Shown here: in pieces, positions 1 through 9,176 of the stretch | Layout of the letters: every line of letters starts with the position of its first letter | Position numbering within the stretch: the stretch's first letter is position 1 | Assembly: GCF_005845215.1 (NCBI RefSeq) | Contig: NZ_SPHO01000004.1 | Location: 1-64,000, forward strand | Reading direction: 5' to 3' | From: Clostridium sp. 1001271st1 H5 | GTDB lineage: Bacteria; Bacillota; Clostridia; Lachnospirales; Lachnospiraceae | Length of the DNA: 64,000 bases | Program-made: the position numbers and the translations under genes | Notes under the pieces: generated by a model | Database searches by the model: none | What the model was told of the DNA's origin: nothing | Seen by the model: the letters and a program-made list of their open reading frames with translations, nothing else

Positions 1-69
1 ATAGCATACAGACCTTGGAGAGAGTCTATAAACACTACTACTTTATAATACGAGGAGGGTGATGAAGGT

Positions 70-444
70 TTGACCATAGCAGAAGTCAGCAGACAATATG
101 ACATATCGGCCGATACACTGCGTTACTATGAACGCATCGGCCTGCTTCCCCATGTAGGGCGTACATCCGGCGGCATCCGCAACTATTCGGAGGATGACTG
201 CCATTGGGTGGAGTATATCAAGTGTATGCGCAGCGCAGGCGTTTCCGTGGAAACGCTGCTGGATTATGTGACATTGTTCCATCAGGGCGCTTCCACCATC
301 CAGGCCAGGAAGAACCTCCTGCTGGAACAGCGTGAGCAGATTGCGGCCCGCATCCATGAGCTGAACCAGGTGCTGGCAAGACTGGACTGGAAGCTGGACG
401 GTTATGAGGAACGGATGCTTAAGTGCGAGGAACATTTAAAATAG
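70..444 (+). CDS. MerR family transcriptional regulator (YyaN/AdhR-like)
   Basis: A 124-aa one-domain regulator. The N-terminal winged helix (residues 2-70) carries the MerR recognition pattern TLRYYERIGLLP and R-N-Y-S. The C-terminal part is a short dimerisation coiled coil ending in the YEERMLKCEEHL tail seen in aldehyde- or stress-responsive MerR proteins. The start is TTG at 70 behind GAGGAGGG (52-59); the ATG at 62 is out of frame and stops at once. It has no effector-binding cysteine pair. Upstream lies an imperfect CTTGGAGAGAGTCTATAA dyad (14-31) and a TATAAT (44-49), suggesting autoregulation or control of a gene outside the window. Target and inducer are unknown. Confidence 0.85.
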   Translation: MTIAEVSRQYDISADTLRYYERIGLLPHVGRTSGGIRNYSEDDCHWVEYIKCMRSAGVSVETLLDYVTLFHQGASTIQARKNLLLEQREQIAARIHELNQVLARLDWKLDGYEERMLKCEEHLK

Positions 445-446
445 GC

Positions 447-464
447 TGCATCCATAAGGATGCA
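447..464 (+). terminator. Small hairpin after the MerR gene
   Basis: TGCATCC-ATAA-GGATGCA is a perfect 7-bp stem with a 4-nt loop just after the stop codon. No U-run follows, so it is at best a weak terminator or an mRNA 3'-end stabiliser. Confidence 0.35.
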
Positions 465-482
465 ACCGATTATTGCGTGACA

Positions 483-545
483 CCGGGACCAAAAACATGT
501 AATGTAAAAGCAGAAGACAGACCATGATAAAATGGTCCCGGGAGG
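483..545 (+). promoter_or_regulatory. Inverted repeat overlapping the RBS of the XRE gene
   Basis: CCGGGACCA (483-491) and TGGTCCCGG (533-541) form a perfect 9-bp inverted repeat separated by 41 nt. The right arm runs into the GGAGG ribosome binding site (541-545) of the downstream regulator. It could be a paired operator for that XRE protein or an RNA stem restricting translation. The sequence alone does not decide between these. Confidence 0.35.
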
Positions 546-552
546 TATCACT

Positions 553-1215
553 ATGAAAAGCACTGTAGGAAAAAATATTGTAAAATTAAGAAAGGAACAG
601 GGTATGTCCCAGGAGCAGCTGGCCCAGAAGCTTCATGTTACCCGCCAGGCCGTGTCCAATTGGGAAACAGGACGAAGCCAGCCGGGCCTGGATATGCTGG
701 AAGCCCTGGCCGGCGCCTTTGGAACCGACATCCTCGTTGTCATATACGGGCAGATGCCTGCGGGTGAGGATGAGGAAACCAGGTCCGCCGCCAGAAGGCG
801 CCACCTGGTAAAGGCTGCTGCATGGGGCATCCTGACACTGGCCCTATATTTTATTCTGGCGGCACTTGGCAGGTATCTGGATGAACTCAGGACACGGACT
901 TATAATTCCATGCCGTATATGCTGCTGCAGACCTGCGTCATACCCCCTGTAAGCGCAGGCGCTGCCATCAGCCTGATGCATGTCCTGAATGTGCCTGGCT
1001 CTGTGGGGATATCCGAACCATCTGTGAGAAAAAAACTCCTGGTATCCGGAGGACTGTTTACCGTTCTCTACCTGCTCTGTATGCTGTGGCTGTTTTTCCC
1101 CCTTCCATTGCCTGTGGGCGCCCCATTGTGGATATGGCGGCTGTCCTATTCCATTTTCCCGCATGTCCTGTTCTTTTTCATTGGAATGCTCTTTTACCTT
1201 GGGTTTGACATGTGA
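553..1215 (+). CDS. XRE-family HTH regulator with C-terminal membrane domain
   Basis: A 220-aa protein. Residues 5-62 form a classic Cro/C1 helix-turn-helix (LRKEQGMSQEQLAQKLHVT, then RQAVSNWETGRSQPGLDML). After a charged linker, residues about 87-217 contain three or four hydrophobic segments, so the DNA-binding domain is tethered to the membrane. The ATG at 553 is chosen because GGAGG (541-545) sits 7 nt upstream; an in-frame upstream GTG lacks an RBS. Such fusions are common in Clostridia and often sense envelope stress or autoregulate; ligand and targets are unknown. It is monocistronic, between two unrelated promoters. Confidence 0.85.
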   Translation: MKSTVGKNIVKLRKEQGMSQEQLAQKLHVTRQAVSNWETGRSQPGLDMLEALAGAFGTDILVVIYGQMPAGEDEETRSAARRRHLVKAAAWGILTLALYFILAALGRYLDELRTRTYNSMPYMLLQTCVIPPVSAGAAISLMHVLNVPGSVGISEPSVRKKLLVSGGLFTVLYLLCMLWLFFPLPLPVGAPLWIWRLSYSIFPHVLFFFIGMLFYLGFDM

Positions 1216-1339
1216 ATAAATCATCGCTGTTTCCAACTATAAACCAGCCGGACATACAGCCTGTCCTTCTTGGATATCTGGAAACCTGGCTTTGCAGGCC
1301 AGGCCAGGACGGGACGAATGGGGGCGAATGGATTTCTGA

Positions 1340-1368
1340 TTGTCACTTCCGGTGATTCCTGTTATAAT
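1340..1368 (+). promoter_or_regulatory. Sigma-A promoter of the jetABC operon
   Basis: TTGTCA (1340-1345), 17-bp spacer, TATAAT (1363-1368). The first gene starts 25 nt downstream of the -10 box with GGAGG at 1382-1386, giving a very short leader. A near-consensus promoter suggests the SMC operon is expressed constitutively rather than strongly repressed. Confidence 0.7.
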
Positions 1369-1393
1369 GATAGGGAAATACGGAGGTTTGTAA

Positions 1394-2776
1394 ATGATAC
1401 TGATGCATGAAATACCAGACCGGTTCTGGAGCCTGTTCCGCTCTGTCAACCGGTCTACTTACATAGAAGCCCTTCTTAAAATCAATGAGGAGTATGAGTA
1501 CAGCAATTATTTTCTCAGCCGGGAAGTCTGCATCCAGCTTTTAAGCGAATATTTCTCCCAGAAGAAATATGTCATATGGCAGGATGAGACTGAGGATGAC
1601 TGGGATGAACTGGAACCGCCTGCCACCAGGGTCCTTAACTGGCTGCTCAGGACCGGCTGGCTGCGCAAGGTGGATGATTACGCCAGTATGACCGTCAACA
1701 TCGTTATTCCGGATTACGCCGCAGTGATGATTGAGGCATTCTCCCGTTTGTCAAACGACGATGAGGACGAGACCCAGGTTTATATTCAGAATGTCTATGC
1801 CATTCTATTTTCTCTGAAAAATGACCCCCGCTCCAGCGTCAGCCTTTTAAATACGGCTCTCGTAAATACAAAAAAACTGAACAAATCCCTTCAGGACATG
1901 CTTCACAACATGGATAAGTTCTTTGGCAGCCTGCTGGAACAGAAAAGTTACGGGACCCTGTTAAAGGAGCATCTGGAAGGTTATGTGACGGAAATCGTCA
2001 ACCGGAAATACCATATATTAAAGACTTCGGACAATTTTTATCTCTATAAAACAGATATCAAATCCTGGATAGCCGCCATGCGGGAGGACAGTTCCTGGAT
2101 TTATAAGATGTGCGCCAAAAGCGCGGCCTCATCCAGGGGCCAGAAAAAGCCTCCCCTGACCGAATACGATATCGTGGAAAAGCTGGACCAGCTGGAGCGT
2201 GGTTTTGACGATATTGAACACCGCATTTCCAATATGGACAAGGAACACTCCCGTTATGTCAAGGCAACGGTCACGCGTCTCAATTACCTGTTAAACCAGG
2301 AGGACAATATGAAGGGGCTTGTAATCAAACTCCTGAACCATTTGTCGGAATACGGCTGCCCGGATGAGGAACTGACAGCTGTGAGCGCCAGGATGAATCT
2401 GTCCCAGATGACCCTGCTGTCGGAAAAATCCCTGTATAAACGCCGTAAAACCAAGGCTGATTTCACAGAACAGTTAAAGGATGAGGAAGAATCCGAGGAG
2501 CTTTCCATGGAGGAGGTCCTGAACCTGAACAAGGTCAGGAACCGTTACAGCCAGAAGGAGATTGAAGCGTTCATAGGAGACAACATGGTGGACGGGAAAA
2601 TGGTGGTGGACGAACAAACCATACATTCAGACCAGGACTTTGAAAAACTGATACTGGCCTATGACTATTCCACCAGGAGAAAGAGTCTCTACAGGGTGGA
2701 AGAGGAAGATTCGGAAATGGTACGATGCGGCGGCTATACCTACCCGCGGCTGGTATTTGTCAGGAGGACGAGATAG
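1394..2776 (+). CDS. jetA: JetA/MksF-type kleisin subunit of an SMC complex
   Basis: A 460-aa protein matching the Wadjet JetA / MksF family (DUF5716-like) by its N-terminal winged-helix region (HEIPDRFWSLF...STYIEALLKINEEYE), its acidic middle part and its position first in a jetA-jetB-jetC operon. In the family this kleisin bridges the heads of the SMC dimer and recruits the KITE subunit. Central residues about 240-300 are predicted coiled coil. Start ATG 1394 has GGAGG 7 nt upstream; the stop (2774-2776) overlaps the next gene's GTG. The family call is by pattern recognition; kleisins diverge fast. Confidence 0.8.
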   Translation: MILMHEIPDRFWSLFRSVNRSTYIEALLKINEEYEYSNYFLSREVCIQLLSEYFSQKKYVIWQDETEDDWDELEPPATRVLNWLLRTGWLRKVDDYASMTVNIVIPDYAAVMIEAFSRLSNDDEDETQVYIQNVYAILFSLKNDPRSSVSLLNTALVNTKKLNKSLQDMLHNMDKFFGSLLEQKSYGTLLKEHLEGYVTEIVNRKYHILKTSDNFYLYKTDIKSWIAAMREDSSWIYKMCAKSAASSRGQKKPPLTEYDIVEKLDQLERGFDDIEHRISNMDKEHSRYVKATVTRLNYLLNQEDNMKGLVIKLLNHLSEYGCPDEELTAVSARMNLSQMTLLSEKSLYKRRKTKADFTEQLKDEEESEELSMEEVLNLNKVRNRYSQKEIEAFIGDNMVDGKMVVDEQTIHSDQDFEKLILAYDYSTRRKSLYRVEEEDSEMVRCGGYTYPRLVFVRRTR

Positions 2777-3567
2777 TGGAAAACATGGAATTGGAAAACA
2801 GCATGACGGACATAACGCCGGCATCCGCATATGCGGGAAACGGCATCCCCTACTATGATAATCTGATGCAGTCGGAGCAGTCGGAGGTAACGGAAATCAT
2901 CCGTCTCCTATGGCGCCAGACCTTCCTGCTGGAGCATAAATATGACAAGCGTACCGGAAGATTCCAATACAACAGGGACTACCGTGTATGCAGCAAGCAC
3001 CTGGAATTCATCAAACATTATTTTGCCATCAGCGGCGTGGAGCTGCGTGAAAACAGCCAGATGGGCGTTATGTACATCCAGGGGGAAAACGTGGTGGGAG
3101 ATAAGCTGCCCCGCCTTGCCACCCTGTATCTGCTGGTCCTGAAGCTGATTTACGACGAACAGATGGAAAGCGTTTCCACCAGCATCAATGTCTATACCTC
3201 CCTGCGTGAAATCCATGAAAAACTGGGCAGCTACAGACTGTTCAGGAAGCAGCCCGCTGCCACGGACATCCGCCGGGCAGTCACCCTTCTGAAAAAATAC
3301 CAGGTCATTGAACCCCTGGACCTGATGGAGGATTTAAAAAGCGAAAGCCGCATGATTATCTATCCCTGCATCAACGTGGTGCTCATGGGAGACGATGTGC
3401 GCCGGCTTTTGGCATCCTTTGAGGAGGATGCAGGTGATAACGGAATCCAAATGAAGGCTGATTTGGAGGAGGAAGGCGCGGATGGAGCAGATGAGGGATT
3501 AACAGATGAGGGATTAACAGAGGAAGAAATGACATCAGAGGAAGGAGAACCATGGAACAGAAGATAG
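2776..3567 (+). CDS. jetB: JetB/MksE-type KITE subunit (DUF4194)
   Basis: A 263-aa protein of the DUF4194/JetB family: tandem winged helices (LLWRQTFLLEHKYD, YFAISGVELRENSQMGVMYIQG, LPRLATLYLLVLKLIYDEQ) that bind the kleisin in MksBEF complexes. The last 45 residues are a highly acidic, Glu-rich tail containing a short DEGLT repeat. I choose GTG 2776, which overlaps the jetA stop by one base (tagtg) and has AGGAGG at 2762-2767, 8 nt upstream; the in-frame ATG at 2725 lies inside jetA without an RBS. The 3' end overlaps jetC by 16 nt, indicating translational coupling. Confidence 0.8.
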   Translation: MENMELENSMTDITPASAYAGNGIPYYDNLMQSEQSEVTEIIRLLWRQTFLLEHKYDKRTGRFQYNRDYRVCSKHLEFIKHYFAISGVELRENSQMGVMYIQGENVVGDKLPRLATLYLLVLKLIYDEQMESVSTSINVYTSLREIHEKLGSYRLFRKQPAATDIRRAVTLLKKYQVIEPLDLMEDLKSESRMIIYPCINVVLMGDDVRRLLASFEEDAGDNGIQMKADLEEEGADGADEGLTDEGLTEEEMTSEEGEPWNRR

Positions 3568-6500
3568 CAAACGAGCGTTTTCTCGCCCTTTCCAGGATAT
3601 GTTTGAATAACTGGCACTACATAACAAAAAGGACCCTGTCCTTTAACGATGAAATCAACTTTTTCACCGGGCATTCCGGCAGCGGCAAATCCACGGTCAT
3701 AGACGCCATGCAGATTGTGCTCTACGCCAACACGGACGGCCGGGGCTTCTTCAACAAGGCGGCAGCCGATGACTCTGACCGCAGCCTGATAGAATATCTA
3801 AGAGGTATGGTAAACATCGGCGATAACAACGAGTTTTCCTATCTGCGCAACCAGAATTTTTCCTCCACCATTGTATTGGAGCTGAAACGCAGCGATACAG
3901 GCCAGTGCCAGTGCGTGGGAATCGTCTTTGACGTGGAAACTGCCACCAATGAAATATCCCGCCGTTTCTTCTGGCACAAGGGCCCCATGTGGGACAATGG
4001 ATACAGGGGCGGAAAGCGGACCATGTCCATCGCAGAGACAGAGGAATACCTTCAGACGAATTACAGCAGGGAGGAGTATTTCCTGACCTCCCACAACGAA
4101 CGTTTCCGCCGGATACTCTATGACTCCTATCTGGGCGGCCTGGACCCCGAAAAATTCCCCCTTCTGTTTAAACGGGCCATCCCGTTCAGAATGAACATTA
4201 AGCTGGAGGATTTTGTAAAGGAATATATCTGCATGGAGCAGGACATCCATATTGAGGACATGCAGGAAAGCGTGATGCAGTACGGCCGGATGCGGAAAAA
4301 AATCGAGGATACCTGTGCGGAGATTGAATCCCTGAAGCAGATTAAGGACCGATTCCAAAGCTACGAAGAAAAGGAACTGCAAATCAAAAAATGCTCCTAC
4401 TTTGTGCAGAAACTGGAGATTCTTCAGCTTCAGTCAGAGGTCCGCACCCTGGCTGACAAGGTCAGGCTGGCAGGGGAGGACCTGGAAAAACAGAAACAGG
4501 CCAGAGGCTCGGTGGATGAACAAATCATTGAACTGACCCGGCAGAGTGACGAGCTGCTGCGGCGCATTGCCTCCACCGGATATGAGGACCTTAAAAACCA
4601 GCTTAAAAGCCTGAATGAGCTGCTGGAGCAGCTGGGAAAAAGCGAGGCCCGATGGCAGCAGACCACGGCAGCCCTGAAACGCTGGGAAGAAGAGGATATC
4701 ACCTCCAACCAGACGCTTTGGGATATAGAGGAATTTGAAAACCGCACCATTGATTTGGAGACATTGGAACGCCTGAGAAAATCCATGGAATCCATGCGCT
4801 CAGATACGGAAAAACAGCATCAGGACGCTTCCTCCGCTGTCAGGGAACTCAAAAAGCTGGAAAAGCAGACAAAGGATGAGCTGGAAAAACTTCGTTCCGG
4901 CAGCAAAGCCTATCCCAAATACCTGGAAAATGCCAGGAGCTACATCCAGCGCCGCCTTCTGGAGGAAACAGGTAAAAGCGTGGACGTGCATGTGCTGGCC
5001 GACCTTCTGGATGTAAAAAGGGACGAGTGGCGGGGCGCAGTGGAGGGCTACCTTGGAAACAACAAGTTAAATCTGGTGGTGGCGCCTAAATATGCCGGGA
5101 CCGCCCTGGAAATCTACGGTGAACTGGATAAAAAGGAATATTACAATGTAGCTGTGCTGGACACGGAAAAAGCATCCCGGAACCAGCCCCAGGTACTAAA
5201 AGGCGCTCTCTCAGAGGAAGTGACTGTGCGGGAATCCTACTTAGGACCCTATATGGACCTGCTGCTCGGAAAGGTCATCAAGTGCAGTACCATAGATGAA
5301 CTGAGGGAATGCCGTATCGGCATCACCAGCAGCTGTATGCTCTACCACACCTTCCGCCTGCAGCACATTAACCCGGACAGCTACACCAAGTTCGCCTATA
5401 TTGGCAAGGACAGCATCCGCAGACGTATCCGCCTTCTGGAACAGGAACTGGTTTCCCTGGGTGAAAAGAGAAAGCCCCTGGAAGAGACGGTCAGGGAATC
5501 CCTTAGAATCCTGGGCCTTCCCTGGCTCTCAGCCGAGCCCCAGGAATACCTGGACTGGCTGAAGGATATAAACAGCTATAAGGCCAAAGAACGGGAAAAG
5601 AAAAAGCTGACGCAGAAGCTGGAGCTTTTAAAGGAACAGAATGTGGACCAGCTGGAGCGGGACCGCCAGGCAGTCATCACGCTCTGCGACAGCAAAAAGC
5701 GGGAGAGGGACAGCCTGAATGTGCTCATCCGCGACAAGGAGCGGGAGATAGAAGACTACCGGAGCAAGTCCATTGACAGCCAGTCCATTCTCACTGCAAA
5801 GGAACGGGAGCTGGTACGGAATACGGACTATGACAATGAGCTGGCAGCCTATCTCTCAGCCAGGGATAATGTGCGCTATGACAGGGAGAAGGATACCTAT
5901 GCTGCCAGATGCAGCAGACTCACTGAGGCCAGGGAAGCAGCCTTCCAGGAGCTTTTGTCTGTCAGGGCCGGCTATATCAGAAGCTATCCCAACCGCAATT
6001 TCCCGGTAAACGCCAGGGATAACGCTGTCTATGACCGCCTTCTTGACGCACTGAAATGTGATAATCTGGAAGAATACAAGCAAAAAGCCACGGAACAGGC
6101 CAAATCCGCGGTAGAGCATTTCCGGGATGACTTCATGTATAAAATCCGCAGCGCCATCCGGGAGGCGCTGATTCGCAAGGATGCGCTGAACCGCATTATC
6201 AGCCGCCTGGATTTCGGAAAGGATAAATACCAGTTCGTCATTGGCCGCAATAAAGGTCCGGACGGCCGTTTCTATGATATGTTCATGGATGACTCCCTGG
6301 ACATCAATCCGGCTGACCTGAACTATTCCTATGAAAACCAGATGGACCTGTTTACCATTGAACATGAAAAGCAGTACGGGGATTTGATGAATGAACTCAT
6401 AAGCATCTTTATCCCCCCGGAAAACGCCACACCGGAGCAGATGGACGAGGCCAGGCGGAACATGGATAAGTATTCGGATTACCGCACCTATCTGTCCTTT

Positions 6501-6938
6501 GATATGCAGCAGCTCATCCAGAACAAGGACGAGGTTATAAAAATCCGACTGAGCAAAATGATTAAAAAGAATTCAGGCGGAGAGGGCCAGAACCCGTTGT
6601 ATGTGGCCCTTCTGGCCAGCTTTGCCCAGGCCTACCGCATCAACGTCCCATCCAAGGTGGAGCGCAGCCCAACCATCCGTCTGGTGGTATTGGATGAAGC
6701 CTTTTCCAAAATGGACGGGGAGAAAGTGGCCAGCTGTATCGAGCTCATCCGCGGACTGGGATTCCAGGCCATTATCAGTGCAACCAATGACAAAATCCAG
6801 AACTACGTGGAAAACGTGGACAAGACCTTTGTATTTGCCAATCCCAACAAGAAATCCATCTCCATCCAGGAATTTGAACGGGAGCGTTTTGCAGAGCTGA
6901 TGCAGGACACGGAATCTTATATTTATACAAAAAAGTAA
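3552..6938 (+). CDS. jetC: JetC/MksB-type SMC ATPase
   Basis: An 1128-aa SMC-like ATPase (SbcC/MukB/MksB superfamily). Walker A is GHSGSGKST at residues 40-48. Two long coiled-coil arms (about 240-440 and 620-780) flank a hinge-like globular region (about 480-600). The C-terminal head carries the ABC signature SGGEGQ and Walker B LVVLDEAFSKMD. In the family it dimerises through the hinge and extrudes DNA loops. It is translationally coupled to jetB (AAGGAG at 3542-3547). No jetD/mksG TOPRIM nuclease follows; the next gene, citrate synthase, has its own promoter. The ATPase is intact with all motifs present. Confidence 0.9.
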   Translation: MEQKIANERFLALSRICLNNWHYITKRTLSFNDEINFFTGHSGSGKSTVIDAMQIVLYANTDGRGFFNKAAADDSDRSLIEYLRGMVNIGDNNEFSYLRNQNFSSTIVLELKRSDTGQCQCVGIVFDVETATNEISRRFFWHKGPMWDNGYRGGKRTMSIAETEEYLQTNYSREEYFLTSHNERFRRILYDSYLGGLDPEKFPLLFKRAIPFRMNIKLEDFVKEYICMEQDIHIEDMQESVMQYGRMRKKIEDTCAEIESLKQIKDRFQSYEEKELQIKKCSYFVQKLEILQLQSEVRTLADKVRLAGEDLEKQKQARGSVDEQIIELTRQSDELLRRIASTGYEDLKNQLKSLNELLEQLGKSEARWQQTTAALKRWEEEDITSNQTLWDIEEFENRTIDLETLERLRKSMESMRSDTEKQHQDASSAVRELKKLEKQTKDELEKLRSGSKAYPKYLENARSYIQRRLLEETGKSVDVHVLADLLDVKRDEWRGAVEGYLGNNKLNLVVAPKYAGTALEIYGELDKKEYYNVAVLDTEKASRNQPQVLKGALSEEVTVRESYLGPYMDLLLGKVIKCSTIDELRECRIGITSSCMLYHTFRLQHINPDSYTKFAYIGKDSIRRRIRLLEQELVSLGEKRKPLEETVRESLRILGLPWLSAEPQEYLDWLKDINSYKAKEREKKKLTQKLELLKEQNVDQLERDRQAVITLCDSKKRERDSLNVLIRDKEREIEDYRSKSIDSQSILTAKERELVRNTDYDNELAAYLSARDNVRYDREKDTYAARCSRLTEAREAAFQELLSVRAGYIRSYPNRNFPVNARDNAVYDRLLDALKCDNLEEYKQKATEQAKSAVEHFRDDFMYKIRSAIREALIRKDALNRIISRLDFGKDKYQFVIGRNKGPDGRFYDMFMDDSLDINPADLNYSYENQMDLFTIEHEKQYGDLMNELISIFIPPENATPEQMDEARRNMDKYSDYRTYLSFDMQQLIQNKDEVIKIRLSKMIKKNSGGEGQNPLYVALLASFAQAYRINVPSKVERSPTIRLVVLDEAFSKMDGEKVASCIELIRGLGFQAIISATNDKIQNYVENVDKTFVFANPNKKSISIQEFERERFAELMQDTESYIYTKK

Positions 6939-6944
6939 AAAAAG

Positions 6945-6974
6945 TTTGCAAAAATCTTAAAAATGGAATAAAAT
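6945..6974 (+). promoter_or_regulatory. Putative promoter of citrate synthase gene
   Basis: TTTGCA (6945-6950), 18-bp spacer, TAAAAT (6969-6974), in an AT-rich gap directly after jetC. It separates the citrate synthase gene from the SMC operon. Confidence 0.5.
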
Positions 6975-7044
6975 AGTAAAAATACCACTTTTACAGGAGG
7001 AATTTTATAAGAGAAAATCAAACATTCGAAAGGAGAGGTTTTGC

Positions 7045-8403
7045 ATGATTGAAACAAAGGAATTTATGGACAACTTGAGCCAGTGGTCAGACATTTGTCT
7101 GAGTGATGAGAGGATTGATTTGGAGCTGTATGAATCGTACGACGTAAAGCGCGGACTCCGTGACAAAAACGGAAACGGTGTGGTAGCGGGACTGACGAAG
7201 GTGTCCAAAATCGAAGCCAACAAAGTAGTGGATGGTGTTAAAGTCCCCTGCGAAGGAAAACTATTTTACAGAGGTTATAATATCTATGATTTGATTGGCG
7301 GGGTAGTGAGAGAGAACCGTTATGGTTTTGAAGAGATTGCATACCTGCTTCTGTTCGGAGAACTTCCTAATGCGGAACAGCTTACAAAATTTAAAGAAAG
7401 CCTGGCATTCAGCCGTACACTTCCCACAAATTTTGTCCGAGATGTAGTAATGAAAGCACCCACAAAAGACATGATGATATCCCTGAGTAAGAGTATTCTT
7501 ACCCTGGCTTCCTATGATGAGAAGGCCTGGGATATTTCCGTTCCCAACGTGCTCAGACAGTGCATGATGCTTATAAGCGTAATGCCCATGCTGGCAGTCT
7601 ATGGTTATCATGCCTTTAACCATTATGAGAGAGACGGAAGCATGTACATACACCGCCCGGACGAGAATCTGTCCACGGCCGAGAACCTGCTGCGCCTTCT
7701 GAGGCCTGACATGCAGTACTCACAGGTGGAGGCCCATGTACTGGATTTGGCATTAATCCTGCATATGGAGCATGGCGGCGGCAACAACTCCACCTTCACC
7801 ACCCATGTGGTTACATCCTCCGGCACGGACACCTATTCTGTCATCTCCGCGGCCCTGGCTTCCTTAAAAGGCCCCAAGCACGGCGGCGCCAACATCAAGG
7901 TAGTGGAAATGATGCAGGATTTAAGGAGCGAGGTAAAGGATATCACGGACAGGGAAGAGGTGGAATCTTATCTGAAGAAGCTGCTTCACAAAGAGGCATT
8001 TGACCGCAAGGGCCTTATCTACGGAATGGGCCACGCCGTATATTCCAAGTCAGACCCCCGTGCCGAGATTTTCAAACGCTTTGTACGCCAGCTGTCAGAG
8101 GAAAAGGGCCGCATGGAAGAATTTGCCCTCTATTCCATGATTGAGGAGCTGGGTCCCAAGGTAATCACCGAGGAACGCAGAATCTACAAGGGCGTCAGCG
8201 CCAACGTGGATTTCTACAGCGGATTTGTATACAGCATGCTGGATATTCCGGAAGAAATGTTCACTCCAATCTTTGCAATAGCAAGAATTGTGGGATGGAG
8301 CGCACATCGCATCGAGGAATTGATTAATATGGATAAAATCATCCGTCCTGCCTATACAAGCATCATGAAAGAAGAGGATTACAAACCTCTCTGCGACCGA
8401 TAA
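7045..8403 (+). CDS. Citrate/2-methylcitrate synthase
   Basis: A 452-aa enzyme condensing acetyl-CoA (or propionyl-CoA) with oxaloacetate. The catalytic set is visible: His in GPKHGGAN, His in GMGHAVY followed by SKSDPR, and Asp in ANVDFYSG, matching E. coli H264/H305/D362. It is longer than typical type II bacterial enzymes (about 370-430 aa) because of an N-terminal extension of about 60 residues, common in clostridial homologues. The start has AGGAGAGG close upstream. No aconitase or isocitrate dehydrogenase gene is adjacent, so it probably serves glutamate synthesis. Substrate choice between acetyl- and propionyl-CoA cannot be read from sequence. Confidence 0.92.
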   Translation: MIETKEFMDNLSQWSDICLSDERIDLELYESYDVKRGLRDKNGNGVVAGLTKVSKIEANKVVDGVKVPCEGKLFYRGYNIYDLIGGVVRENRYGFEEIAYLLLFGELPNAEQLTKFKESLAFSRTLPTNFVRDVVMKAPTKDMMISLSKSILTLASYDEKAWDISVPNVLRQCMMLISVMPMLAVYGYHAFNHYERDGSMYIHRPDENLSTAENLLRLLRPDMQYSQVEAHVLDLALILHMEHGGGNNSTFTTHVVTSSGTDTYSVISAALASLKGPKHGGANIKVVEMMQDLRSEVKDITDREEVESYLKKLLHKEAFDRKGLIYGMGHAVYSKSDPRAEIFKRFVRQLSEEKGRMEEFALYSMIEELGPKVITEERRIYKGVSANVDFYSGFVYSMLDIPEEMFTPIFAIARIVGWSAHRIEELINMDKIIRPAYTSIMKEEDYKPLCDR

Positions 8404-8516
8404 TAAGAATTATTCCTGAATCTATATACAATCTTTATATGCCCTTTATAAATTCTAATAGCATCTTTATGATATCAGGCGCTATAATAAACGCAAATAT
8501 CAAAAGAGAAAGAGCT

Positions 8517-8732
8517 ATGGATATGGGTAAATATGAATATAATTTTGTGGAAGTTCCATTTGACGGAAATCTGAAAAATGGCAATGTTGAAACAATTGAA
8601 AAGTGTAAAGATATTATCCGGAAGGAGTCTGCCCAGGGATGGCGTCTGGTCCAGATTATAAGTCCTTCCGGTGAAAAAAGGGTGCTGACAGGCAACAGCA
8701 ATTATGAAATTGTCTTTGAAAGGGAAAACTGA
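8517..8732 (+). CDS. DUF4177 domain protein
   Basis: A 71-aa soluble protein of the DUF4177 type: YEYNFVEVPF at the start, the conserved EGWRLV-like core (QGWRLVQIISPSG) and a C-terminal YEIVFERE strand. The function of the family is unknown. The start is ATG 8517 (or 8523); the longer frame opening at 8439 has no RBS and an uncharacteristic extension. Its stop codon lies in the loop of the terminator hairpin that follows. Confidence 0.75.
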   Translation: MDMGKYEYNFVEVPFDGNLKNGNVETIEKCKDIIRKESAQGWRLVQIISPSGEKRVLTGNSNYEIVFEREN

Positions 8733-8749
8733 ACTGTTTTCCCTTTTTT
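8721..8749 (+). terminator. Intrinsic terminator overlapping the DUF4177 stop
   Basis: AGGGAAAAC (8721-8729) and GTTTTCCCT (8736-8744) form a 9-bp stem whose 6-nt loop contains the TGA stop; the run of T continues to 8749. The last codons therefore double as the terminator stem. Confidence 0.8.
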
Positions 8750-8780
8750 GTATATCAATTCCTTCCCAGATATTGTATAA

Positions 8781-8789
8781 TGATATAAT
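8781..8789 (+). promoter_or_regulatory. Extended -10 promoter of the PH/GRAM-like gene
   Basis: TGA-TATAAT forms an extended -10 element (TGnTATAAT), lying 40 nt before the ATG at 8830. No good -35 box is present, which is tolerated by extended -10 promoters. Confidence 0.5.
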
Positions 8790-8829
8790 GCGCAATTAAT
8801 TATACAATTAGGAAAAGAGGATTCATAAC

Positions 8830-9156
8830 ATGGCCGTTGAATTGGATTTGCATGAAGGAGAAGTTGTTGAAAAAGAGCTGAAAGGCGATTACTGGGAAAA
8901 GACCCTGTGTATGTACAGCCAGAAGACAGGCACATACTGGTTTACAAATGAACGGATTATTTTCAGGGGAGGTTTTGTGGCTGCCCTGGACATCCCTTAC
9001 TGCGACATTGAACAGGTCCGCACCTGCAATGTGGGCCCCCTGCTCCAGTTCCTGCCCACAGGAATCAAAATAACCGTCAACGGAGGAAAATCCTACAAGC
9101 TGTCAGTGCTGAAACGAAAATCCGTGGTGGAATTCATCGAGTCGAAATTAAAATAA
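8830..9156 (+). CDS. Small PH/GRAM-like domain protein
   Basis: A 108-aa soluble protein. The pattern GTYWFTNERIIFRGGF followed by alternating beta strands (LDIPYCDIEQVRTCN, GIKITVNGGKSYKLSVLKRKSVVEFIESKL) fits the bacterial GRAM/PH-like fold, in which a stored or secreted ligand is unknown. The start ATG 8830 has AAGAGGA upstream. It is transcribed alone from an extended -10 promoter. No specific function can be assigned. Confidence 0.65.
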   Translation: MAVELDLHEGEVVEKELKGDYWEKTLCMYSQKTGTYWFTNERIIFRGGFVAALDIPYCDIEQVRTCNVGPLLQFLPTGIKITVNGGKSYKLSVLKRKSVVEFIESKLK

Positions 9157-9176
9157 GATATTTTTGCTCATTTCCC

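Noticed and set aside
1394-6938. A complete Wadjet anti-plasmid system
   Set aside because: Only JetA, JetB and JetC are encoded; the JetD nuclease needed for cleavage is not in the flanking sequence.
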